From Cordia subcordata (taxonomy: Eukaryota; Streptophyta; Magnoliopsida; Boraginales; Cordiaceae): a stretch of 64,000 nucleotides of DNA. The notes below the pieces were generated by a model that was not told where the DNA came from, did not search any database, and was given only the letters and a program-made list of their open reading frames with translations. A program made the translations under genes and the position numbers. Position 1 is the first letter of the stretch; every line of letters starts with the position of its first letter. Shown in pieces: positions 48,578-60,139 of the stretch. Where the stretch lies: assembly GCA_028554755.1 (NCBI GenBank), contig JAPTOF010000002.1, forward strand, positions 7,799,001 to 7,863,000. The letters run 5' to 3'.

Positions 48578-49923
48578 ATGTCAAAGGACGTCTTTGAATA
48601 GAAAGTAGTTTTTTTTTTTAGTAATATGTATTTCAATTTTTAATTGTGAACGAGATTAAATTTTTATAGATGTAACGTGAAAGTTAATATATAGATACAA
48701 AAATCCATTGGAAAATGTAGGAAACAGCGGATCTAGCAGGGAAAGTAGGCGCAGTGGTCCCCTCGATCAAGAATAAATTGTAAAAACCTAATTTTTTTTG
48801 TTTATTTATTTAGCGCAAAAAAAAAAAAAGATTTGTATTTGAATTTTGACCCTCGACCTAACTCAAAAAAAAAATAATAATGAGCATGTATTTTTATTAT
48901 TTCTTTCTTTTGTTAAGGCCAATTATATAGCAATTTAAAACTTCAAATGTTGTCGATTATTTAGTTTATTTTAAGGATTCTCAATAATAATGGCATCAAC
49001 TGATCGTTGCCAAACATTTAACTAGTAATATTTAATTAAGTTTTGACATCTTTATTAATTTTTTTCTTAATAATAATATATCTTATAGAGAAAGATCTTT
49101 TTTTTTTTATGTTTTTTATGCCATGTAAGAGAAGATATTAAGAGAGATTTATAGATATGCAATATACAAATTTTTGGGGTGAATAAATGAGAAATAGATA
49201 CTGTTTTATATATATACACTCAAATGTGTTTTGAGAAATGAAAATATTTCTTTTATTCATGTAGTGCATGTGTATTCTATAATCTAATGAGTAGTTGAAC
49301 ATAATATACATATATGTATATGCATATATATATATATTATTATGATACTTTCTATAGAGGATAATTTGTTAAAAAAAATTATTAATTATTTGAGTAAAAG
49401 AAATGTTAGCACTTCGTCCCCCTTAAAATACAATCCTAGTTTTGCCACTAAATATAGGTCTTTGCAATATTGTTCTTTATTGGTCAAGGTATCGGAACTA
49501 CTCCTAACTTTATTAAAAAAGACAAAAGAGATAAAATTTCACTTAATGAGGTAACAGTATATGGCCGGTTTCAGCCTTCCTTTCATAAAAAAAAAAAAAA
49601 AAAGAGGATCAATAACAAAAATAAGGACAAAAGAAAACCATGTGATGATTTAAATATAAAAATGTGATTTAATTAATTAATTCTAACTTTGTTATCTACT
49701 CCATTAATTACACCAAGGTTTTGAATTGCTTTATTAATATTAATGCAAAGCACACGAACCAAGCGTATAGAAATATAGTCATCTGATAAGATAGGTAATT
49801 CAAATTCATGGCTTCTTTCATTAAAATACATACGACATCTTAGCCTATTTGAGGGATTACATATATTGTTTATGATACATGATTAAGATACTGCCATTAT
49901 TCAAATGCAAGTATATATTATAA

Positions 49924-49956
<33 letters not shown>

Positions 49957-50192
49957 CTGCATAATAATTTCAATAATAGCAAAAGCAGCCACGATATAGA
50001 ACTTGCACCACACTAATCAATTAAGGTGGCAAAACGTGATTTTGCTTCTTGATCTTTGTCTCCATTATGAAAGTAGAAATGTTCTGTTGTCCCATCTTAT
50101 TATTGAAAACATACACTTCACTTGTCGATGGAAAAAATTTGAAATCTTACCTTTACTTAGATGTCATTGCTCATCTTGGTTGTTTTATTGAT

Positions 50193-50599
50193 GGACAAAT
50201 TTTATAAATGGTTCCTATTATTTATAAAAAGAGTTAATTTGGTTTTTATTATTTTAAAAGTAATTTATTTGGGTTTTAGTATATTACAAAAGTGTTAATT
50301 TGGTTCTTGTTGTTTCAAAGGTAAACGATTTGGCCCCCGGTGTTTGCAAACAATGGCTTAATTAATCTCCATTCTAGCCCTAAAAATTGTCATGTAATGA
50401 TCATAAGCCCAATTAATGGGAAAGAAAATTGACAATTTTTACAAATATTAAGAATTACATAAATTACTTTTGAATTAATAGAGACCAAATTGACCTTTTT
50501 TTACAAACATTAAAAATTAAATGATTAGTTTTTAAACAGTAATTAAAGACTAAATTAACACTATCCGTAAATAAAAGGGATTGTTTATGAAATTCGCCC
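50193..50599. repeat. Foldback MITE, probably Mutator-like
   Basis: Long inverted ends: ggacaaattttataaatggt, then gttaatttggtttttatta on the left; inverted right end gggcgaatttcataaacaat, then gttaatttagtctttaatta. Internal strings of the type aatttggtctctatta repeat. Its ends resemble those of the intron element of copy C (ggcaaaatttcacaa). No clear target duplication was seen. Confidence 0.6.
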
Positions 50600-52930
50600 T
50601 TCTGCTGTCCCGTCTCGTTGTTGGATTTGTGAAAGATAAGCTCAAGTAAACATCATTTCATCTACTAATAAAATAACAATTTTTAACTAATCTATCGCCC
50701 ACTTCTTTTAAGTTCCAAGCATAACCATTAATTGAAGAAACAATTTGGCCATGTAGCAAAACATGTGGCTTAAGAGGAATCTTGAACCCATCGTGTGTGC
50801 TAGTTAAGTACCATTTGTCCACGTTCGAGATAGTGATAAATACGTGCGATTTGTCCATATATAACTCTTTAATGACCAAAATTATCGATTGAAATGTTGG
50901 GACTTTTACGTGTAATCTATACTAATATATAAAGTAACACTTACGTTGTTTTAATTTTGATTTCAGTTTCTTGTCTTTTATTATATGTCACGTGTTATTA
51001 ATAGTCTGTTATTTGGTTATCATGTATGATGCATGACCATGACTATAATTTTGTCACATGCATATTTTCTGTATGCTATTGTTTGTTATACATTATACAA
51101 CTAATTTATTTCACCTCAAAAAAGAAAAGACTAATTTGTACATTCAAAAGAAAAAAAAGACTAATCTATTACATTAAAAACATGTTTAATAAATGATAAA
51201 AATGTATCAATTTATATCATTCATGATTTTTTTCTTAAAATTATTAGATTTTACAAAATTATAAAAGTTATAGTCAATGTTGAAAATTTAATATGACAAA
51301 ATATATTTATATTTTATCTCTCACATTAGTTGTCAAATTTGACCATCAATAATAACAAACACATAAAAGTAGTTATTTCTTCTGTACATTACACACGAAC
51401 TATCATATTATATTAATATTAAAACTCATGCATTATACGAGAAGACACTCTAATAATTTCCTACATCGGTGAATATAAACCAAGATTGGATTATAAATTA
51501 ATATTATAAGTTTAAATAACAACTTACATAATTAATTTATTTGGTTTAATAATTTTTTGTTCAAAGTATTAATTTTTAACTATATGATCGTTCCAAATCT
51601 TGCTTTTGGACTAAACTTAAGCTTCTAAGCGTTGAACGTGATATTTATGTGTTCAATTAAGATGTTAAAGAGGTACTGCAAACTTTTGAGAAGCATTTAG
51701 AAGAAAAAAAAAAGTTCTAATTTTGTTGTAAAGTACTAAAATTAACCCCATCACATAACCAAGGGGCACTTATATACGTCCAATTTTGTTCAAGCATGTG
51801 ATGATGAGAGACAATCTTACCAACTTCATAAATTGTTGCATTTAATTTACAGTCATATTATATTTCCAACACCCTCGTGGCTATTGAAACTGATCATCAA
51901 CTTGGCATTATGAAAAGATAATAATGATGTTTTGGCAAATTAAAAGATAATAATGAGTGCTTATTATTAGTGCTAGATCCAACAACCGAGATCTACTTGC
52001 GACGCCAATAGCATGAGCATTATTTGAAGCTTTTCGAGTTGCAAAAGAGACTGCTAAGCTATCCGAGTTTCTTTTTGTGTAATAAAACTTGTAAGGAGAA
52101 GCTCATATATAGTTCTTCTCATCTATTGTGAAATAGATCATCTGTGTGTTTATTCGCAGTGAATTTTGCTTTATATAATTTATTAGTTACCCCATAATAA
52201 AACAGACATCAAATTACCCAAGCTTCTTTCTTGAGAATGATAAAAAAGGTGCACGTTACATTTTCTAGACTGAATTCTATGTAACTATCCATGAAACGCA
52301 CAAGAAAAGAGACAAAAAAAAAAAAAAGAGGAAGAAGAAGGAAAAATTGGAATCTTGGGCAGCCTGTATTCTATTATCACAGTACTATTGTTTAGCTTAA
52401 TTCTTAATTTTTTCTAATCAATTATGGGAATAATTTTGTCATATACATGTACATGCCTCAAAGTGGTGATAATAATTAGGAGGCCAACAATCTCAACAAA
52501 AAGATTTGGCAATTTAAAAATCAATTAAGATAATTGAAGAAAATTAATTAGTATGCACATTTTTTCCAATTCTTTCCACAACCACCGTATACTCCAAACC
52601 ACCACCTTAGGAGCTTCCTAAACTAGGGAATCCCAGTATTTGCTATTAGGAAATCAAAAGTTGCCATTGGTTTTATGTGTCATATCAATGGAAGTTCCCG
52701 TGGGATAGAAAGGAATTTATTATATTTATTCGAATATATGTGCACATATTTATTCATTACACAAATTGTAAAGTGAAACAAGAGACGTCGTTTTTAGTAG
52801 TTAGATGCATTTATCAGGGTATATATACATGTATACAAAATCTTATAATACAAGATTTAGATATTTACTCATGGATAAATTTACCCATATAGGTAAACAA
52901 TAACGGCTTATTTATTCAAAAATAGTACTC

Positions 52931-53721
52931 TCAGTTGAGAATATTAAGAAGAGAGACTCTTGCTTTCAACAAGACCCTGAAAATTGCCTCCAAATTCTCT
53001 TCTAATTCCTGAATCCTCAACTCTGCTGCCTCCACTTGTTTCATCACTCTTTGCATTTGCTCCATATTCATCTTCTTGTTCACAAGCAGCAGCAAGTCAT
53101 CATCAATGGAGGCTTGTTCTTCACCTGAAACTTTCTTCTGCTGAAACAGCTTATAAGCTGATCTTGCCTTTGGCTGAGAAATGGAAGATAAGCTGGTCTC
53201 CAATACTGCCAAGCTTATAAGCTGAATCTCTCTAAGCAAGCTGAACAAAGGCTCCAGTTTAAACGCGTCTTTGCTTAAAAGGGTGCAATTCTTTTGAGCT
53301 TTCTCCAATCCCTTAAGCAGTTGCAGACCAGCTTATGCAACTTTTTCTTAGAGTCTATATAAGCTCCAACTTCAGCTTTTCTTCTCAGGGATGATTTCAG
53401 GCCCTTCACACCTTCCTTCATGTGGGAGAAGCAATCTCTAGTGGCAGCACATATGTCCAACAGCTTAATTGATCCCTCCAGAATTGCTTCTTCAACGCAT
53501 CTCCCATTGGAAAGTGCTTTTCGGCTAAGGGGCATCTGAAGGACATCATCTAAGCATTCATACAAGCTGCTAAGCCCATCCAATTGTTGGCAGATTGATG
53601 CGTGTGAAGATGGTGAGGCTTCTTCAGATGATTTTAGCGTTTGCAGATGCTCCTCAGCACTTGCAACGAGAGGATGAGTTGAAGATGGCAAGCTAGTTTT
53701 ACGAGTATGGTTAGAAGCCAT
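52931..53721 (-). pseudogene. DUF241 protein gene with one-base frameshift (D1)
   Basis: Single exon. Start at 53721 (MASNHTRKTSLPSSTHPLVA). The N-terminal half (LYECLDDVLQMP; SIKLLDICAATRD; KKLHKLVCNCLR) breaks near 53308-53320, where the frame must gain one base (probably a lost G in an AGGGA run) to reach the second half (LEKAQKNCTLL; LISLAVLETSLSS; MKQVEAAELRIQELEENLEA) and the family end SLLNILN. DUF241 is a plant family of unknown function related to BYPASS-type proteins. If the base is a sequencing error, the gene is whole at about 263 residues. A TATA-like ctcatatatatatatac lies near 53817. Confidence 0.8.
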
Positions 53722-54831
53722 TTTAAATCCCTGATGAGCAAGAAGCTACAATGAGAGAAATGGCTCGACAATTAAGCACTTTTCAGCTTGTTGTGAAGTC
53801 TAAACTCATTTTGAGCTCATATATATATATACAAGTTCAAGACAACAAAAGGAATCAAATGTTTATTTTGCTTTGTTGGCATTGCTCATCTTAGCTAGCC
53901 TGATGTTCCGGCTATGTTTAGTCATTGTCGGATCTCAGAAGACAATTTATTTACATGTTAATTATAGAGATCATCTCTATAATAATAATGAAATAATTAT
54001 AATGACTAATCCATCAAAAATGCATTATCAATTTGAAGCACACCGCGTGAGGGAACAAGAAGAATCTTGATTCTTGAAACCTCTCCGTGTACATGTAATT
54101 GATTAATTTTTCGTTTTAGATAGCGATCAAAATGTGTGGTTTCCCATGATAATTAATATTTATGGCTAATTCAGTTTTTTTGCTGGAAAATAATTAACTT
54201 GTTGTTTAAAATAAAATATTCTTTGATGTTTGGTTGTTATGTTAAAAAAACTTTTTGGTGTTTAATTATTACAATAAAAAATATATATTTTCAATAAAAT
54301 ATTTTATTAAAAATGCATTTTACTATTACAAACTAAGAATTATAAGAGTATTAAAAAAATTAAATGAATAATGGAGTCTTAGTTCTGAGGTGGGGGAGGT
54401 GTGCTGACAGTAGGAGAAAAAAGAAAAGAGAGTTACTATACAGAAAATATTTTCTTTCCCTAAGTGGATCAAAAATTATTTTTCTCCATTTCTTAATAAA
54501 AGTTTTTAATTTATTTAAAAAGATTTTTTAATTAACTCATTTTTCAATGTTACCAAACAATAAAATTTGAAAGACATTTTTCAGCAAACAAACGGAGAAT
54601 ATATATGTACAATGACCCCATGGCATAACTAAGAGTCGTTTCGCATCCTATTGCCCAATTTTATTACAAATGGAGATATAATATTGATAGTAAATTCTTA
54701 AATTTTATTATAATTGTATAAATAATTTATTATAGTATGTATTCACATTATGAGTGGGAGATCCAAATTGCCAACTTTGTGGAAACATGTGACTAGTCCA
54801 ATTTTGATATATACATATATATACATGTATA

Positions 54832-54873
<42 letters not shown>

Positions 54874-57080
54874 GATAGATAGATATATCTGTATTTTCCA
54901 CTAAAATAACTTCAACTTTGCTCGGCAATTAGTGTAGTTTTTAATTCAAAAGCATGCATGCATCAACGTGCGGTTCTGAAACTTATCAACTAGACATAAT
55001 TAAAGATCCAGCTCTTTTATGCATATTACGCTGGTGACAAGGAAGTTAAAATTTAATTTCTTGGCATCTTCAAGTTGCACGAATGGTAAGAAAAGCAAGA
55101 TCCAATAACTGAGATCTGTGCTTCTGTAGTTGCAAAAAAGAAAGCCAAATTGTTTGGTGGGAGAGGTTTAATTTGATAACTTTTAGATGAGGAAAAGGTC
55201 AAGCCAGGTCAGGGAAGAAAATAAGATGTGGTTTAACCATGCACGACTGGCTTAGCAAAACTTGTCTACCTGGCATGCATAACAACTATTGGATCATTGT
55301 AGTGTTTCCAAGGAGATTCAATGAAGTGATAATACATTTAGAAAGAAAATCTTATTGGGATGCTGCCTTGCTCCTGAGCCTCTAGCCTGCAAGCGACACT
55401 AGTGATATAGCTTAAAAATTAAAATAATTATTTGAGTTTCAAATCAACGAACCTTGTAATGTTTCATATTGGTTATACATAGTGATTTATATAAATGGGT
55501 GGGTTTAACTAATAATTTAGGTTGACCATCTTCGGCTAGTTGATTTGAAGGGCTAAGTAGTTATTTGTTATATCTACAATACTAGTTTCGTCAGTAGGCA
55601 TGGGGATTTGGACTTGAGGCCATGACAGAATGGTATCTATATCAGTTGGTTCTGTGTGATTGTGTTTGTGTTTGTGTGCCTTTAACGAGAACATTAGGTT
55701 CTCAATGGGAGTGATTGTAATGTCCCCCATTATGGATTAGTTAATTTGAGAATCTTAGTTATTTGTTATAACTACAATACCAATCTTGCTTGCAAGTTTG
55801 GTGGTCTGGGCTCAGAATGTGACAAACTCAAAATAGTTAATTTAAATTTTGGGGACTCAAGTAATTATTTGTTATACTTATAATACCAATCTTGCACGTG
55901 GATTTGGGGGTTTAAGCTCGGGAGATGGCAAACCCAAAATAATTAATTCAAGTTATAATTAGTCTTATAGATTTAGTAGTTTGACCTCAAATGCCTACAG
56001 CATTAGTTTGAGAATGCACCACTAGTTGACACATCAGAATTTTTGGAGAGATAATATGGCTGATTCATCACTTCCATTTTTTTTTTTTAATGACAACTGA
56101 AGCCCAATTGGCAAAACTCGACTATAGGACATCCAACAGACCTCGACCACTAATTGGTAAATCCCATTACTTCCTTTTTAGCATATTAAATATAAATGAA
56201 TTTTGATATATGATACATAGAATAGGATTGTAGCATTATAATTGCAGATGGATTCTAATCATGTATTATTTATTCTTGGAAAATGAATAAGTTCTTTCAA
56301 TGCTTTTGATGATGATGCATGGATTAAAATTAAAGTATAACATGCATTGGAATGTATATAAAACAAAATTTCAGTGGTTTGGTGATGGTGAATGAACTAA
56401 AATTAATATATAACAAGTATTGGGATATATATGCAAATCCTGTAACCAATGCATACCACAAGTTACATTTCTAGTAAACTTTTCTGAATGTTGCCAGAAT
56501 CTGAATAACATTTGCTCTAGATGAGTCTATCTAGAGTTATGCGGGATGCCTGGACTGGAAGCTAAAGAAAGTAAGCTTTCTTTTGGCTTAAAGAGTTTAA
56601 CTTCTATTTTCTTTTATTCTAGTCATTTAAGCTTTTAGGTTTTCAGAATACATCAACTATACCTTTCAAATATCAAGTTGTGTAAACATTGAGCCTAAAT
56701 CATGTGTCAGAATATATTTTAATATACACCATAGATTGAAGAAAGGTACTTGACTTTCTCTTTATAGGGTCTACTCAAAGTGATCACACTTGCTTTCATG
56801 TTAATCTTAAAAATTGAGAGTCCTCAAGCCACATAAAAATCTCCAAGTAATCACCTAATATTTGAATCGTGTTGTATTTCTGAATTTAACCTCTTGTTTT
56901 TCATGATTAACAATCTGGAGATATAAATAGGAAAAGCCAACTGGAAATATGTAGTCAAAATTTGGATATAATTGTATTTCTCTGTATATTTTCTATACAA
57001 TTTGTACAATAATTTACAGAATTTGTGTAGGACAAAATTGTATTGGGAAGGATGACCCAATTAAGTATGTAAAAGAGAAG
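53722..57080. other. Spacer between DUF241 D1 and D2
   Basis: No gene is seen. It holds an AT/TG microsatellite (about 54808-54890) and AT-rich spacer. From about 56540 the sequence is the D2 copy of a 3'-flank block that recurs beside D3 and D4. Confidence 0.55.
54808..54890. repeat. Compound AT/TG/GATA microsatellite
   Basis: Alternating purine-pyrimidine tract: atatacat units, gtgtgtgt, about 12 AT units at 54840-54864, then tagatagatagata. Confidence 0.9.
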
Positions 57081-57845
57081 CTAATGATTGAGGATGTTCA
57101 GAAGGGATGCTCTTCTTTTGATCAGACTCTTGAAGATGGTTTCTAACAGCTCTTCAAGCTCCTGGATGGTCATTTCCAGGGTCCTTAGTTTCTTCATGTC
57201 ACAATGAACTTGTTTTGATTGTGCGAATTTGTTAATCAATGACCAGCCTCTTTGCTTCGACCCGTCGTTGTTTCCAGAAAGATACACCAGTAAAGATTTC
57301 AAGATTGAGAAACTAATCATTTCTGATTCTTCCAGCATGGTCTGAGTTGACAGAAAGTTGCCTTCATGGGCCAAGGAGCTCTTCTTTTCCGAGATTTTGA
57401 CGTTTCTGCTGCACTTGGTAATCATCTTGTTCACCTTCTTTTTGGAGATGGCATAAGCATTAATTTCATTTGTTAAGCTAGATTCTTCGCCTCTGTTTCT
57501 GCGGAGAGCTGATTCGAGCTCAATGACAGATTCCTTCATCTGGAGCATAATGTCCTTAGCGGTACTGCAGACATCTAACAATCTCACAGATCCATCCAGA
57601 ATCCCATTTGCCCATTTGTTAGATGGCTCCGCTGATAGGTCTTGTTGGATTGATGGGAGCTGAATCAGATCGTGGAGGCTTTCGTGTAAATCGGCGAGGC
57701 TCGCTAAGTTTCGGCCCATTGAAGATGCTGATGAACATGACTTATCAGCCAATCCTAATCTGCGTAGATGATCTTCAACAACGACAGCTGCAGGGTGAGA
57801 TCTAGATGGCAAACTGTTTGATCGAGCATGAATAGAGCAAGCCAT
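57081..57845 (-). CDS. DUF241 protein (D2), the only intact copy, 254 aa
   Basis: Single exon, as in other DUF241 genes. Start MACSIHARSNSLPSRSHPAA; conserved blocks NLASLADLHESLHDLIQLPS, ILDGSVRLLDVCSTAKDIML, KESVIELESALRR, KKKVNKMITKC, and the C-terminal block LRTLEMTIQELEELLETIF, then SLIKRRASLLNILNH. The frame is unbroken. Compared with D3 and D4 it lacks 33 residues between HCD and MKKLRTLE, a 99-bp in-frame loss of a segment (DALSALIK...CKESKVAAIQNV in D4). Function is unknown; predicted mostly helical and soluble. Whether the shortened protein works cannot be told from sequence. Confidence 0.88.
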   Translation of the reverse strand: MACSIHARSNSLPSRSHPAAVVVEDHLRRLGLADKSCSSASSMGRNLASLADLHESLHDLIQLPSIQQDLSAEPSNKWANGILDGSVRLLDVCSTAKDIMLQMKESVIELESALRRNRGEESSLTNEINAYAISKKKVNKMITKCSRNVKISEKKSSLAHEGNFLSTQTMLEESEMISFSILKSLLVYLSGNNDGSKQRGWSLINKFAQSKQVHCDMKKLRTLEMTIQELEELLETIFKSLIKRRASLLNILNH

Positions 57846-59355
57846 CTTCTTTTAGTGAACAAGTCTGAAGACAAATTTTACAACTTGAATCTTGAATTGG
57901 ATGATGTTGAAGCTTCCCTTGGGCACCAGCAGCTATATATCGGGAGATAAACAAAGTGAACAAAGAGATATGATCCAGATTTCATGTCCCATCACCGATG
58001 GTAATAATATCATATCATGGCACGAGCGTAATTTTATATATTGATCACAGAGATCTCAAAGCAATTGTTGATTTGAATAGAGAAGCATTTGGAATCATCA
58101 CAGCCTAGAGATGAGTTATATTGTTTCTTATTTTTGTGGCATATTTGATTAGCACATTAATCCACCTGCTTTTTGCCTGCTAATGCAGAAAATGCAAAAT
58201 AAATGTGACTGCACACAAGTGCATGCCCCCATAAAATCAGACAGGAACCAGACCATTAGTTAAAATTTTATGTTAGCCAACAGTTGAAGCTGACAAGGAA
58301 TATCTTAGAACTCTAATGCATAATGTTAATAATTTTTGGAGCAGGTGGAATATTCCAGCTCTGAATCGACTTAAAAAAATTGACTATTCATTACCTGTAG
58401 ACACATTTAGCAAGCTCATTGAATAAGCAGTCTGTCTCTAATGGTCTCAGTAAAGTTAGTATAATGTGCCCTGGAACAAAAGGAATCTTGACAGATTATT
58501 AGTAGAATATAGTCTTGAGGTCTTCTTATTGTAGACTATTCATGAGTGCATCAGGTCAACAATGTGCTGAGGCAAACCAGGAAAAAAAAAAAGGAAAAAG
58601 AAAATTTTCTCCACTTATTACTTTTGTTATTTCATAATTAACATAGTGAGATATATTCTTTTGCAGACATGAATTTATATTCTTAAAGCTAGTGGCCTGG
58701 AAAAATGGTAATTTTATTTAGTGGCTATAAGGAGAAGCATTTATTTAATAAGGGCGGATCTATTCATGGACCAGCACCGGCTGCAATCCCTATTGACAAC
58801 TCTATAGGCAGAACCATCAAGGACTAAGATGAAGTTGTATTTTCTTTAAGGTATTCTTTGGTTAAAAAATCAATTTAGCCCCCATTCAAAAAGATTATCC
58901 ATGTATGAAGCTAAATCCTGTACTTTTAGCCCCTATTGTAAAAGAATTCTATATCCATTCCTGTTCTTTGTGTTGCATTCCTTGAATTCTGAAGTAAAAT
59001 AGTCTGAGGCCCTTAGAGTGAAAATCTTTGTATAGCTTCCTCTCGAGTAGAGACTTGAGATGATTAGCATAGGAATCAAATTGTAATGTAGATAAAATTC
59101 CAGATCCGTTCCTGTTTTAATTTTGGATATGAGTGTTTTTTAAGCTTTTGGGTTTTGGCCCCATAAATAATACCTTTTAAGTATCTAAATAATCAAGTTG
59201 TTCAAATATAAGAGCCAAATATACAACCAGGACCAAATTGAATTTTCAATAAGTAAAAAGATATTTTTGTACAGTTGTATGATAAATTTACAGAAAGTGT
59301 GCAAGACAAAATTGTATTGGGAGAAAGTGTCCCAATTAAATATGATCAGGAGAAG
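57846..59355. other. D2 promoter side and D3 3' flank
   Basis: No gene is seen. A possible non-autonomous element at about 58750-59120 has ends gggcggatct and agatccgttcc. The block 59140-59355 (aagcttttgggttttgg; gtgtgcaagacaaaattgta) matches the 3' flank of D2. Confidence 0.5.
57933..57941 (-). promoter_or_regulatory. TATA box of DUF241 D2
   Basis: gatatatagc on the minus strand, about 90 bp before the ATG. A matching tatataatggg context with gagaaacaaag is kept at the same distance upstream of D3 (about 60222-60240), so the proximal promoter was duplicated with the gene. Confidence 0.55.
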
Positions 59356-60139
59356 CTAATGATCGAGTATGTTTAGAAGAGATACTCTTCTCTTTATCAA
59401 ACTCCTGAAAATGGTTTCTAATAGTTCTTCGAGCTCCTGGAGGGTCATCTCCATCATCCTTTGTTGCTTCATGACATTTTGGATAGCTGCAACTTTGCCT
59501 TCCTTGCAGGATTTGTATTTCATCAAGGCAGATAATGCATATTCGATCTTACCTTCCTGTTCTTGATCTATGTCACAATGAATTTGTTTTGATTGCCCCA
59601 GCTTGGTAACGAAAAACCAACCTCTTTGCTTTGATCCATTCTTGTTCCCAGATAGGTAGGGGCTGAAACTTGAAGATTTTTAACGCACTTGGTAATCATC
59701 TTGTTGACTTGCTTTTTTGAGGTTGCGTAAGCATTAATATCACGCACTACACTTCATTCTCCGCCTCTATTCTACGGAGAGCTGATTCGAGCTCTTTAAC
59801 AGATTCCTTCAGGTGGAATAATATGTCTTTAGTGGTGCTGCAGACATCCAACAATCTCACATAGACATCCAAAAATCTCACAAATCCATCCAGAATTGCA
59901 TCAACCCACGTGGTAGATGTTTCTATGGATAGTTCTTGTTGGATTGATGGAAGCTGAATGAGATCATGGAGGCTCTCATGTAAATTGCTAAGGCTTGCTA
60001 AGTTTCTGTATATTGAAGATGTTGATGAACATGTTGTATCAGGGGATTTTAATCTGCAAAAATGATCCTCAACGTTGATAGCTGCAGGGTGAGATCTAGT
60101 TTGCAAACTGTTTGATCGAGTATGACTGAGACTAGCCAT
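59356..60139 (-). pseudogene. DUF241 protein pseudogene (D3)
   Basis: Start intact at 60139 (MASLSHTRSNSLQTRSHPAA) and open to about residue 130 (NLASLSNLHESLHDLIQLPS; an 8-11 residue repeat DGFVRFLDVYVRLLDVCSTT). The frame then breaks at ENEV and a stop. Downstream text continues in other frames: INAYATSKKQVNKMITKC, then, after loss of about 40 residues, YLSGNKNGSKQRGWFF, CKEGKVAAIQNVMKQQRMME, ELEELLETIFRSLIKRRVSL, ending LNILDH and a stop. At least two frame changes and one deletion. Non-functional. Confidence 0.88.

Larger units (their letters stand above)
48457..52930. other. Intergenic, OPCL1-C promoter and transposon debris
   Basis: No gene is seen. It holds the copy C promoter, a possible non-autonomous element at about 48730-49450 (gcggatctagcagggaaag at one end, cccccttaaaata at the other), an AT repeat (about 49930-49950), and a foldback element at 50193-50599. 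The rest is AT-rich spacer with scattered short ORFs of no recognisable kind. Confidence 0.5.

Noticed and set aside
48730..49450. A bounded hAT element
   Set aside because: The ends look transposon-like but I could not fix matching termini or a target duplication.
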